A DNA stretch of 14,404 bases from Gammaproteobacteria bacterium (GCA_002730855.1 PCBA01000016.1:1-14404); one strand, 5' to 3'. Shown: positions 1 through 6,888, numbered from the stretch's first letter. Notes: generated by a model from the sequence alone, not told the origin. Numbers and translations: made by a program.

Positions 1-260
1 GAGCTGGACAGATGAGTCGAATAGATAGTGCTAAGATTGCGGCCTCTAAAGCTGATGAAAGAGGGTTCATCACTAAGGGTTGCTCAATGGCTTCTGATGC
101 GTTCTTTCCTTTTAGAGATGGAATTGATGCAGCGGCAGAAATTGGTATAAGCTCTGTTATCCAACCTGGTGGCTCTATGCGAGATGAAGAAGTTATTCAA
201 GCGGCAGATGAAGCTGATATGGCTATGATTTTTACTGGCGTAAGACATTTTAGACATTAA
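1..260 (+). CDS. purH: PurH, bifunctional AICAR transformylase / IMP cyclohydrolase (3' end only)
   Basis: This is the C-terminal 86 residues or so of PurH, the enzyme for the last two steps of IMP synthesis (formyl transfer to AICAR, then ring closure). The gene is cut by the left window edge. The reading frame is already open at base 3 and encodes AGQMSR before the first ATG at 12, so that ATG is internal and not a start. Recognisable family motifs are GAGQMSR-type, SDAFFPFRDG, VIQPGGSMRDEEVI and the terminal FTGVRHFRH, which is the classic PurH C-terminus in the AICAR transformylase domain. The TAA stop at 258-260 lies 8 nt before purD, so purH and purD are almost certainly co-transcribed, as in many Proteobacteria. 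Nothing unusual is visible in this fragment. Confidence 0.97.
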   Translation, partial: AGQMSRIDSAKIAASKADERGFITKGCSMASDAFFPFRDGIDAAAEIGISSVIQPGGSMRDEEVIQAADEADMAMIFTGVRHFRH

Positions 261-268
261 AGTGGTTC

Positions 269-1552
269 ATGAAAGTTCTTGTTATTGGTAGTGGCGGTAG
301 AGAACACGCACTAGCTTGGAAGATTTCTAAAAGCAGTCAAGTCTCTAGCGTATTTGTTGCTCCAGGAAATGGTGGGACAGAAATTGAGGAAGCAATTAAT
401 AACGTAGACATATCTTCAAATGATATAGAGGCACTAATAAAGTTTGCGTTGAGTCAGAAAATTGATTTAACCATTGTTGGACCTGAAGACCCTTTAGTAG
501 AAGGAATAACTGATAAATTCCAGGAATCAGGTTTATTGTGCTTTGGGCCTTCTAAGGATGCGGCTCGATTAGAGGGCTCTAAGGAGTACATGAAAGATTT
601 TTTAATTAGGCACAATATACCAACTGCCGGTTATAAAACTTTTACAAATTCTGATGAGGCTATAGAACATGTATACCGACAAGATTATCCCATAGTGATA
701 AAAGCAGATGGGTTAGCTGCTGGAAAAGGGGTAACTGTTGCTCTAAGTCAGGCACAAGCTATTGAGGCCATCAATCAATCTCTTAACTCCAAGGCTTTTG
801 GAGAGGCGGGTTCAAAGATTGTTGTAGAAGAATTTCTGGAAGGAGAAGAAGCAAGCTTTATTGTTTTAACAGATGGAGACACTGTTATTCCCTTTGCATC
901 CTCACAAGACCATAAGGCTAGAGATGATGGAGATCTTGGCCCTAATACAGGAGGAATGGGAGCTTATTCGCCAGCACCTGTAGTCACCCAATCTATTCAT
1001 GAGAAGATCTTAAAACAAGTTATTTACCCAACTATAGAAGGATTAAAAGCTGAAGGATCTAATTATTGTGGTTTCCTTTATGCCGGGATCATGGTTGATT
1101 CTGATGAAAACATTAAAGTTCTAGAGTTCAACTGTAGATTTGGTGACCCAGAAACACAACCTATCATGATGAGATTAAAATCAGATCTTGCTGATCTTTG
1201 TTTTAAAGCCTGCAGGCAAGAATTATCTGATGAGATACTAGACTGGGATGATAGAAAAGCTTTAGGCGTAGTAATGGCATCTGGTGGATATCCTTTTGAG
1301 TATGAGAAAGGAAACGTTATAAAGGATTTAAATAAAGAATCCGAAGACTTGAAAATATTTCATGCGGGTACGATCTATGAGGATCATCAAATAAAATCAA
1401 ATGGGGGGAGGGTCTTATGTGTAACAGCTTTAGGTCAATCAGTGTCGTTAGCACAAGAAAAAGCTTATGATGCAATCTCAGATATAAAATGGAAGGACTG
1501 CTTCTACAGAAACGATATAGGGTATAGAGCCGTAAAGAGAGAAAAAAATTGA
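269..1552 (+). CDS. purD: PurD, phosphoribosylamine-glycine ligase (GAR synthetase)
   Basis: PurD is the cytoplasmic ATP-grasp enzyme that joins phosphoribosylamine and glycine to make glycinamide ribonucleotide, step 2 of purine synthesis. The 427 residues match the usual family length of about 430. In order: the N-terminal GSGGREHALAWK (residues 7-18), PGNGGT (32-37), GPEDPL (71-76), the ATP-grasp segment KADGLAAGKG (145-154), the signature beginning QDHKARDDGDLGPNTGGMG (213-231), and the metal/ATP-binding EFNCRFGDPETQ (286-297). The ATG at 269 starts directly at the conserved first strand MKVLVIG, and an AGTGG just upstream could be a weak ribosome site. The TGA stop overlaps the TTG start of coq7. 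The gene appears intact and typical. Confidence 0.98.
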   Translation: MKVLVIGSGGREHALAWKISKSSQVSSVFVAPGNGGTEIEEAINNVDISSNDIEALIKFALSQKIDLTIVGPEDPLVEGITDKFQESGLLCFGPSKDAARLEGSKEYMKDFLIRHNIPTAGYKTFTNSDEAIEHVYRQDYPIVIKADGLAAGKGVTVALSQAQAIEAINQSLNSKAFGEAGSKIVVEEFLEGEEASFIVLTDGDTVIPFASSQDHKARDDGDLGPNTGGMGAYSPAPVVTQSIHEKILKQVIYPTIEGLKAEGSNYCGFLYAGIMVDSDENIKVLEFNCRFGDPETQPIMMRLKSDLADLCFKACRQELSDEILDWDDRKALGVVMASGGYPFEYEKGNVIKDLNKESEDLKIFHAGTIYEDHQIKSNGGRVLCVTALGQSVSLAQEKAYDAISDIKWKDCFYRNDIGYRAVKREKN

Positions 1553-2178
1553 GTTTAGTTGATTTATTTATTGATGAGATTGATAAAGGTTTGAAATATT
1601 CAATTCAGAATTATCAAACAGAATTAAGGCCCTATCCTGCTAACAACCTTGATTCGAGTTCTTTAACTGAATTTGAAAAGAATCATTCAGCTGGCCTCAT
1701 GCGCGTCAATCATTCAGGGGAGGTTTGTGCTCAAGCTCTGTATAGAGGACAGGCTCTAACAGCTAAGTTAGGTGAAACAAGAGAAAAGATGGAAAAAGCT
1801 GCATCTGAAGAACTTGACCATTTATCTTGGTGCAATAAAAGACTCGAAGAGCTTAATAACAAACCCAGCATCCTTAACCCTCTTTGGTATGGGATGTCAT
1901 TTGGCTTAGGGGCAATAGCTGGATTAATTGGAGATAAGTGGAGCCTAGGCTTTGTTCATGAGACAGAAGAACAAGTAATAAATCACCTAGATGGGCATTT
2001 AGAAAAACTATCCAAAGAAGATAATAGAACTAAGGCTGTTGTAGAACAAATGAGGATAGATGAAGAGCAGCACAGCAAAGATGCTTTAGAAGCTGGCGCA
2101 GAAATCTTACCTACTGAAATAAAAGAGATAATGTCTGCCTTTGCTAAAGTAATGACTAGAACAAGTTATCATATCTAA
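1549..2178 (+). CDS. coq7: Coq7-type demethoxyubiquinone hydroxylase
   Basis: Coq7 is the membrane-associated di-iron monooxygenase of late ubiquinone synthesis that hydroxylates 2-polyprenyl-3-methyl-6-methoxy-1,4-benzoquinol. It takes the place of flavin-dependent UbiF in many gammaproteobacteria. All six expected di-iron ligands are visible: E58 (in NHSGE), E88 and H91 (EELDH), E140 (HETEEQ), and E172 and H175 (DEEQH). The hydrophobic stretch GAIAGLIG near 121-128 fits the membrane-docking helices. The length, 209 residues, is near the usual 210-215. The start is TTG at 1549. It overlaps the purD TGA by three bases (TTGA), and no ATG occurs before codon 51, which is already inside the catalytic core. 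The overlap implies translational coupling to purD, and the poor start codon may keep the level low. Confidence 0.95.
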   Translation: MSLVDLFIDEIDKGLKYSIQNYQTELRPYPANNLDSSSLTEFEKNHSAGLMRVNHSGEVCAQALYRGQALTAKLGETREKMEKAASEELDHLSWCNKRLEELNNKPSILNPLWYGMSFGLGAIAGLIGDKWSLGFVHETEEQVINHLDGHLEKLSKEDNRTKAVVEQMRIDEEQHSKDALEAGAEILPTEIKEIMSAFAKVMTRTSYHI

Positions 2179-2194
2179 AGGCGTAATAATTTTA

Positions 2195-2216
2195 TTAATT
2201 ATCTGTTGATAATTAA
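2195..2216. repeat. Perfect 9-bp inverted repeat overlapping the RRM-gene -35 box
   Basis: TTAATTATC and GATAATTAA are separated by TGTT. The right arm shares bases with the TTGATA -35 element (2206-2211). No T-run follows, so a coq7 terminator is unlikely. An operator over the promoter is possible. A chance AT-rich palindrome cannot be excluded. Confidence 0.5.
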
Positions 2217-2233
2217 ACTAACATAAGTATAGT
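2206..2233 (+). promoter_or_regulatory. Probable sigma70 promoter of the RRM protein gene
   Basis: TTGATA (2206-2211) and TATAGT (2228-2233) are separated by 16 bp, each one mismatch from the sigma70 consensus. The bases after the -10 are GC-rich (GGCGCGCG from 2234), and the 20 bases before the -35 are nearly all A/T. The predicted start is near 2240, giving a leader of about 40 nt. This is by far the clearest promoter in the window. Confidence 0.65.
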
Positions 2234-2239
2234 GGCGCG

Positions 2240-2257
2240 CGTAGCTGTTAAGTTACG
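2240..2257 (+). other. Predicted 5'-leader hairpin of the RRM protein mRNA
   Basis: CGTAGCT, loop GTTA, then AGTTACG can pair over 7 bp with one G-U. The hairpin sits at or next to the predicted transcript start and about 9-12 nt before the AAAAGG ribosome site (about 2266-2271). It could protect the 5' end of the message or be bound by the encoded protein. That role is inference only. Confidence 0.35.
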
Positions 2258-2279
2258 TCAATTATAAAAGGAAAAATTA

Positions 2280-2525
2280 ATGAATTTATACGTTGGAAAC
2301 ATTCCCTGGAGCACATCTGAGGAAGATTTGGAATCTCATTTTGCCCAGTACGGAAACGTAAGCGCAGTAAGGATAATCACAGAAGGTCATTCTGGAAGAT
2401 CAAAGGGTTTTGGTTTCGTTGAAATGGAATCTAAAGAAGCTGGTGAAGCTGCTATAGAAGCATTAGATGGAAACGACTTTGGCGGAAGAGACCTCAGAGT
2501 TAACGAAGCTAAGCCCAGAGACTAA
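2280..2525 (+). CDS. Single-RRM RNA-binding protein
   Basis: This is an 81-residue protein made of almost nothing but one RNA recognition motif. The RNP2 strand LYVGNI is at residues 3-8 and the RNP1 strand KGFGFVEM at 42-49, with the aromatic residues Y4, F44 and F46 that stack on RNA bases. The rest fits the usual beta-alpha-beta-beta-alpha-beta order and ends in the short tail AKPRD. Small bacterial RRM proteins of this kind, in cyanobacteria and many Proteobacteria, are often cold- or stress-induced RNA chaperones. The exact targets here are unknown. The start ATG at 2280 is supported by AAAAGGAAAA just upstream. The gene is monocistronic: it has its own promoter and converges on ybjQ. 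No glycine-rich C-terminal tail is present, unlike many plant and cyanobacterial relatives. Confidence 0.93.
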   Translation: MNLYVGNIPWSTSEEDLESHFAQYGNVSAVRIITEGHSGRSKGFGFVEMESKEAGEAAIEALDGNDFGGRDLRVNEAKPRD

Positions 2526-2550
2526 CCACTCTTCTCAATCTTTAATTTCA

Positions 2551-2571
2551 CTATATATCATCAATATATAG
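2551..2571. terminator. Weak AT-only inverted repeat between convergent genes
   Basis: CTATATAT, loop CATCA, ATATATAG form a perfect 8-bp stem 26 nt after the RRM stop and about 54 nt after the ybjQ stop on the other strand. Its position between convergent genes suits a bidirectional terminator. However, the stem is only A/T apart from its outermost G-C pair, and no clean T-run follows on either strand, so its strength is doubtful. Confidence 0.3.
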
Positions 2572-2595
2572 GGATATTTAACGCAAGAAATTTAG

Positions 2596-2621
2596 TTAAT
2601 ATTTGTTATAACTTAATATTT
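2596..2621. repeat. 9-bp direct repeats flanking an 8-bp palindrome
   Basis: TTAATATTT (2596-2604), GTTATAAC (2605-2612, self-complementary) and TTAATATTT (2613-2621) sit immediately after the ybjQ stop on the minus strand. AATATT in the two arms can also pair across the centre. The role is unknown. It may help end the long minus-strand transcript, or may be chance in very AT-rich DNA. Confidence 0.4.
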
Positions 2622-2624
2622 ACC

Positions 2625-2945
2625 TTAGATATCTTCCACAATTACAGCAGTTCCAAAGGCCATTAATTCTGCTGCGCCTTGAGACATCACTGAAGTAGAA
2701 AAGGATACACCTACGACAGCATCTGCACCTATTTTCTCTGCATCTTCAATCATCCTGTCAAGGGCCTGTTCTCTGCTTTCAGCCAATAGCTTTGTGTATT
2801 CATGTAACTCACCTCCAACTATTCCTCTAAGGCCAGCCATTATGTCTCTGCCAATATGCCTTGCTCTGATAGTATTTCCTTTAACCAAACCTAAGGTTTT
2901 TACTATTTTCTTATCAGCAATATCAAATGTACTAGTTATCAACAC
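2625..2945 (-). CDS. ybjQ: YbjQ / UPF0145 family protein
   Basis: This is a 106-residue member of the YbjQ (UPF0145) family of small, probably pentameric cytoplasmic proteins, sometimes labelled as heavy-metal-binding domain proteins. Their biochemical function is not established. Family features are the N-terminal MLITSTF, a middle IGRDIMAGLRGIVGGELHEY block (residues about 32-51) and GADAVVGVSF (74-83), then the terminal beta strand GTAVIVED. The start is GTG at 2945, with GGAG 8 nt upstream (2954-2957) inside the end of the small upstream ORF. That ORF stops only 2 nt before this GTG, so translation is probably coupled. It is the last gene of the minus-strand unit and converges with the RRM gene. 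No extra domains are present. Confidence 0.92.
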   Translation of the reverse strand: MLITSTFDIADKKIVKTLGLVKGNTIRARHIGRDIMAGLRGIVGGELHEYTKLLAESREQALDRMIEDAEKIGADAVVGVSFSTSVMSQGAAELMAFGTAVIVEDI

Positions 2946-2947
2946 AA

Positions 2948-3064
2948 CTATTTCTCCACATCTTTATATTTATCATTTTTGTATTCTCTGATTCTTTGAA
3001 AAAGAACATAGAAAAAGAGAGATCCTCCGATAAGAAATAATAAAAGAACAAATCCTTCTTCCAT
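2948..3064 (-). CDS. Predicted 38-residue single-pass membrane peptide
   Basis: A short ORF fills the gap between trpC and ybjQ on the same strand: ATG at 3062-3064 and TAG at 2948-2950. The peptide starts MEEGF, then has one strongly hydrophobic stretch (about residues 4-22, rich in Leu, Phe, Val and Ile, with a GGS in the middle). A 16-residue charged tail follows, with R24, R26, K29, K32, K34 and K38. Acidic N-terminus plus basic C-terminus predicts N-out, C-in insertion in the inner membrane. It begins 9 nt after the trpC stop, ends 2 nt before the ybjQ GTG, and carries the GGAG ribosome site of ybjQ within its last codons. Only a poor AAGA precedes its own ATG, so it may rely on coupling to trpC. 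I do not recognise a family. Support comes from context, composition and exact packing, not from homology. Confidence 0.68.
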   Translation of the reverse strand: MEEGFVLLLFLIGGSLFFYVLFQRIREYKNDKYKDVEK

Positions 3065-3073
3065 GACTATATC

Positions 3074-3865
3074 TTAGCAGGAAGCAAATAAATCTCTTAA
3101 TTCTTCACCAGGATTAGTAGCTCTCATAAAAGATTCACCAACCAAGAAGGTTTTCACTCCAGCAGACAATATTTTATTAACGTCTTCTCTAGTTTTAATT
3201 CCACTCTCAGAAACAATTATCTTATCTCCTGAGTTGCTAGATAATTCTACGGTGGTATTTAAATTTACTTCAAAAGTCTTAAGATCTCTGTTGTTGATTC
3301 CAATTAAAGAAAACTCTAATTTGCATGCCCTATCCATCTCCGACTTATCATGCACTTCAATCAACACATCGAGTTCTAATTCTTGGGCAATCTCTTTAAA
3401 CTCTTTTAATTGAGCATCCGTCAAAATAGAAGCTATTAATAAAATGCAATCAGCTCCGTAAAATCTGCTTTGGTAAATTTGGTACTCATCAACAATAAAA
3501 TCTTTTCTTAACAATGGAAGGTCTACAACTTCTCTAACTGAAACCAAATCTCCCAAAGAACCTTGAAAAAAAGGCGTATCTGTTAAAACACTCAAACAAG
3601 TAGCCTTATGTTCTTCGTAACTTTGAGCTATTTCTTGAGGATTGAAATTTTCTCTGATAAGTCCTTGGCTTGGAGAAGCTCTTTTAATTTCAGCAATTAC
3701 TGAAACAAGACCTTTATCATGCCTTGTTTTGATAGCTTCTATGAAATTTTTTGTGTTATTTAAATCAGAAAGATAAGATTTTAATTCTTGCAAAGGAACT
3801 TCTTGTTTATGAGTTTCAACATTGGATGTTGTTTGGTCAATTATTGTGTCTAAATAAGAATTCAT
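3074..3865 (-). CDS. trpC: TrpC, indole-3-glycerol phosphate synthase
   Basis: TrpC closes the indole ring, converting carboxyphenylamino-deoxyribulose phosphate to indole-3-glycerol phosphate, the fourth chemical step of tryptophan synthesis. It is a TIM barrel of 263 residues, the size of a stand-alone enzyme, so it is not fused to TrpF as in E. coli. Visible motifs: IAEIKRASPSQG (57-68, with E59 and K61), LLRKDF (118-123, catalytic K121), LIEVHD (168-173, E170), GINNRDL (189-195, N191 and R193), VSESGI (218-223, E220 and S221), and LVGESFM (241-247). These are the residues expected for substrate binding and general acid-base catalysis. The ATG overlaps the trpD stop by one base (TAATG). 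The gene looks fully functional. Confidence 0.97.
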   Translation of the reverse strand: MNSYLDTIIDQTTSNVETHKQEVPLQELKSYLSDLNNTKNFIEAIKTRHDKGLVSVIAEIKRASPSQGLIRENFNPQEIAQSYEEHKATCLSVLTDTPFFQGSLGDLVSVREVVDLPLLRKDFIVDEYQIYQSRFYGADCILLIASILTDAQLKEFKEIAQELELDVLIEVHDKSEMDRACKLEFSLIGINNRDLKTFEVNLNTTVELSSNSGDKIIVSESGIKTREDVNKILSAGVKTFLVGESFMRATNPGEELRDLFASC

Positions 3866-4881
3866 TAAAAGGATTGTGAATATTCTGATAGTTCTTGAAG
3901 CTTATCTAGCCCTTTTTTTTGTTTTATTCCTTCTTTAGCTCTATCTATACCTTCGGCTAAAGAATTCTCTACACCTGACACATATAATGCAGCTCCAGCA
4001 TTTAATGCAACCATAGAACTAGCTCCTGAATGCTCTCCTGTTAAAGCTTTCTTTGCCATAGATAAACTTTCTTCCGGGGAATTAACCTTAAGTTCATCTA
4101 ACGAATGTAATTCAAAGCCAAATTCTTCAGGCGAAATTATATATTCTGATATTTTATCTTCTCTTAATTCAACAACTTTGGTTTTAGAGGCTATACTAAT
4201 TTCATCTAGATTATCTTCAGAATGAACTACCATAACATTATTACTTCCAAGAGATTTGTGAACCTCAGCTACGGGCTTCATCCATTTTTTGTCATACACT
4301 CCCATTACCTGATTGGGTGGAGATGCAGGATTTGTTAAAGGGCCCAATATATTAAATATACTCTTATGTGCTATTTCCTTTCTTGGGCCTATTACATGTT
4401 TCATAGCACTATGGTGGCCTGGCGCAAACATAAACCCCAAACCAACGTTATCTATACATTCTGCAACCTGAGAAGGTTCTAATTCTAAACAGACTCCAGC
4501 TGCTTCTAATAAATCTGCGCTTCCACTTTTTCTTGTAGCAGATCTATTCCCATGTTTTGCAACTCTAGCACCACAAGCACAAGCAACGAAAGCTGCTGTC
4601 GTAGACACATTAAAAATACCAATCCCAACACCGCCTGTTCCACAGGTATCAACTAATCTTTCCTTATTAACTTCGACTTTAGAAGAGAGTTGCCTCATGA
4701 TCTTCGCAGCCCCTAAAACCTCTTCTACGGACTCGCCCTTCATATTTAGGGCAATTAAAAAAGCACCTATCTGTGCATCAGTTGTCCTTCCTTCAAGCAA
4801 ATCTAACATCACTTCAGCCATTTCGTTTTCTTTAAGGCCTGATCCTGAAGTTATCTTCGAAATGGCATGAGCTATGTTCAT
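3865..4881 (-). CDS. trpD: TrpD, anthranilate phosphoribosyltransferase (unusual GTGGVG motif)
   Basis: TrpD transfers the phosphoribosyl group of PRPP to anthranilate. The 338 residues and domain order are typical: an N-terminal helical domain, the PRPP site, then KHGNRS (109-114), SGSADLLEAAG (119-129), the anthranilate-side GPRKE (165-169), NILGPLTNP (177-185), and SEDNLDEIS (221-229), whose Asp-Glu pair binds metal. One feature is odd. The usual GTGGDG is GTGGVG here (81-86), with Val85 replacing the Asp that contacts Mg-PRPP. The codon is a clean GTT, with no frameshift around it. The following NVST (91-94) keeps the phosphate-binding residues. The ATG overlaps the trpG stop by four bases (ATGA). 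There is no fusion to TrpG, in contrast to E. coli. Confidence 0.97.
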   Translation of the reverse strand: MNIAHAISKITSGSGLKENEMAEVMLDLLEGRTTDAQIGAFLIALNMKGESVEEVLGAAKIMRQLSSKVEVNKERLVDTCGTGGVGIGIFNVSTTAAFVACACGARVAKHGNRSATRKSGSADLLEAAGVCLELEPSQVAECIDNVGLGFMFAPGHHSAMKHVIGPRKEIAHKSIFNILGPLTNPASPPNQVMGVYDKKWMKPVAEVHKSLGSNNVMVVHSEDNLDEISIASKTKVVELREDKISEYIISPEEFGFELHSLDELKVNSPEESLSMAKKALTGEHSGASSMVALNAGAALYVSGVENSLAEGIDRAKEGIKQKKGLDKLQELSEYSQSF

Positions 4882-5444
4882 TTACCCTCCAAAAAGTTTT
4901 GCAAAAGAACTTTTCCGTTTTCAGTAGCAATAGATTCAGGATGAAACTGTATTCCTGTAACTGGAAGAGTATTATGCTGTATAGCCATTAAAGTACCATC
5001 GTCTGATCTTGCACTTATCTCAAACTCTTTGCCAAGACTACCCTCATCTATTACTAACGAGTGGTATCTCGTAGCAACAAAATTATTATCTATTGAAGAA
5101 AAAATACCAGATTGATTGTGACTTATCTTCGATAACTTTCCGTGCATTATTTTCTTTGCTTTAATGATATTAGCTCCATAGGCAGCCCCAATCGACTGGT
5201 GCCCTAAGCAGACTCCCAAAATAGGCATTTTCCCAGAGAAATGAGAAATAGCACTCACAGATATTCCGGCCTCTTTAGGTGTGCAAGGTCCAGGTGAAAT
5301 AACTAGAAAGTCTGGAGATTTTTTTTCAATTTCTTCAATGCTTATCTGATCATTCCTAAAAACTTCTACTTTTTGTCCTAATTCAAAGAAATACTGCACC
5401 AAGTTGTAAGTAAAAGAATCATAATTATCAATCATCAACAACAT
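4878..5444 (-). CDS. trpG: TrpG, anthranilate synthase glutamine amidotransferase subunit
   Basis: TrpG hydrolyses glutamine and passes ammonia to TrpE for anthranilate formation. It is a class I glutamine amidotransferase of 188 residues, the normal size for a separate subunit. The catalytic triad is clear: Cys79 in GVCLGHQ (77-83), and His168 and Glu170 in FHPES (167-171). Other family marks are the N-terminal MIDNYDSFTYNLVQ (4-17), ISPGPCTP (49-56) and the MHGK loop (100-103) that contacts the partner. It starts 1 nt after the trpE stop and overlaps trpD by four bases. In many bacteria this subunit also serves PabB in folate synthesis. Whether that applies here cannot be seen from this window. 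Confidence 0.97.
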   Translation of the reverse strand: MLLMIDNYDSFTYNLVQYFFELGQKVEVFRNDQISIEEIEKKSPDFLVISPGPCTPKEAGISVSAISHFSGKMPILGVCLGHQSIGAAYGANIIKAKKIMHGKLSKISHNQSGIFSSIDNNFVATRYHSLVIDEGSLGKEFEISARSDDGTLMAIQHNTLPVTGIQFHPESIATENGKVLLQNFLEGK

Positions 5445-5445
5445 A

Positions 5446-6888
5446 TCAGCCTTCCAACTTCTCTTGAACCATTTCAGCTGCTTTAAATATAGCCCTTCCT
5501 TTATTCAGAGATTCCTTCCACTCAAGATCCGGCTGAGAATCAGCTACCCATCCTCCTCCTGCTTGAATATATAAGACTTCATCCTTAATGATGGCTGTTC
5601 TTATTGCAATGGCCATGTCCATATTGCCCTGCCAAGAAAGATAGCCAACTGCTCCTCCGTAAATTCCTCTTTTAACTGGTTCAAATTCATCGATAATTTC
5701 CATAGCCCTAACCTTGGGTGCGCCCGAAACAGTGCCGGCAGGGAAAGTTGCTTTAAAAAGATCTATTGCGCTTAAGTTTTCATCCAAATCAGCTTCAACA
5801 TTAGACACCATGTGCATAACGTGACTATATCTTTCAACGCCAAATTGTTCTGTGACCTTCACTGTGCCTGGCTTAGCCACCCTTCCCACATCATTTCTTC
5901 CTAAGTCTATTAACATTAAATGTTCGGCAATCTCTTTTGGGTCGTTAACCATATCTTCTTCCATGGCTACATCATCAGCTTCGTCTTTCCCTCTTCTACG
6001 AGTTCCTGCTATGGGCCTTACTGTAATTTTTCCATCCTCAAGTCTTGCAAGAATCTCTGGAGAAGAACCCACAATATGAAATTCTTTCAAATTTAAATAA
6101 TACATATAAGGAGAAGGATTTAATTGCCTTATTGACCTATACAAGGCTACAGGATCTGCATTAAATGGAATAGACATTCTTTGGGAACAAACAACCTGCA
6201 TAATATCGCCACTTTCTATATATTCTTTAGCCTTATTTACTGAATGCTTAAATTCCTCTTCACCGAAACCAGACACAAAATCTGTCTCCTCAATGCTCTT
6301 AACTGGCTTATTAAAACCTTCGAAAGGTAAACTTTCTTTTAATTTATCTTCAAGTTCATCTAGACGGGCATTAGCTTTCTCTTCTTCTTCTTCTGAATCA
6401 ATCAATACAATTAGATGAAGTTTATTCTTAAGATTGTCAAAAACTGCCACTTCCTCTGAAACCATAAACAAGGCATCTGGTGTGCCAATTAAATCTGGAG
6501 GTTCAGAATCAATTAATCTATTTTCAATATATCTAACGCAATCATATCCAAAGTAACCAACTAAACCTCCATTAAAGATGGGTAGTTCATCGTTTTGCTT
6601 TAGTTCGAAGCTCTTTTGAAGCTCATCGATATAGCCCAAAGGGTCATCAGAGAAGAAATTTTCAATAATCTCTCCATTATGATGAATCTCTATTTGGTTC
6701 TTTTTAAGAAAAATAATCTTCGAAGCTTCTAGGCCTATCAAAGAGTATCTAGCCCAATTTTCTCCTCCCTCAACTGATTCAAAAAGATAACTATAAGGGC
6801 CATTTGCAAGTTTTCTATAAACACTTAATGGTGTTTCCATATCTACTAGAATCTCTCTAGAAACAGGTATCTTCGTTTTAACTTTCAC
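5446..6888 (-). CDS. trpE: TrpE, anthranilate synthase component I
   Basis: TrpE converts chorismate and ammonia from TrpG to anthranilate, the committed and feedback-controlled step of tryptophan synthesis. The 480 residues carry LFES (35-38) and NPSPYM (257-262), the elements that form the tryptophan-inhibition site in studied enzymes, so allosteric control is likely. The chorismate site shows PIAGTR (292-297; Ala, not the Lys of PabB), HLMLIDLGRND (323-333), H356 in YSHVM, GTVSGAPK (385-392) and QAGGGWVADS (442-451, where QAGAGIVADS is commoner). The start is GTG at 6888. It lies 3 nt after the rpe TGA, which is in the same frame, so no longer N-terminus exists. The N-terminus is about ten residues shorter than in Pseudomonas-type TrpE. 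No leader or attenuator fits before it. Confidence 0.97.
   Translation of the reverse strand: MKVKTKIPVSREILVDMETPLSVYRKLANGPYSYLFESVEGGENWARYSLIGLEASKIIFLKKNQIEIHHNGEIIENFFSDDPLGYIDELQKSFELKQNDELPIFNGGLVGYFGYDCVRYIENRLIDSEPPDLIGTPDALFMVSEEVAVFDNLKNKLHLIVLIDSEEEEEKANARLDELEDKLKESLPFEGFNKPVKSIEETDFVSGFGEEEFKHSVNKAKEYIESGDIMQVVCSQRMSIPFNADPVALYRSIRQLNPSPYMYYLNLKEFHIVGSSPEILARLEDGKITVRPIAGTRRRGKDEADDVAMEEDMVNDPKEIAEHLMLIDLGRNDVGRVAKPGTVKVTEQFGVERYSHVMHMVSNVEADLDENLSAIDLFKATFPAGTVSGAPKVRAMEIIDEFEPVKRGIYGGAVGYLSWQGNMDMAIAIRTAIIKDEVLYIQAGGGWVADSQPDLEWKESLNKGRAIFKAAEMVQEKLEG

Noticed and set aside
12..14. ATG at 12 as the start of an 82-residue gene
   Set aside because: The frame is open to the window edge and encodes PurH-like AGQ before it, so this Met is internal to purH.
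2195..2216. The dyad after coq7 as a rho-independent terminator
   Set aside because: The stem is nearly all A/T and no T-run follows. It overlaps a strong -35 box, so an operator or chance is more likely.
2794..2991. 65-codon plus-strand open frame over ybjQ and the small ORF
   Set aside because: It is antisense to a recognised family protein, has no ribosome site, and its residues follow from the opposite-strand codons.
5852..6079. 75-codon plus-strand open frame inside trpE
   Set aside because: It lies wholly antisense to conserved TrpE motifs and has no context, promoter or family resemblance.
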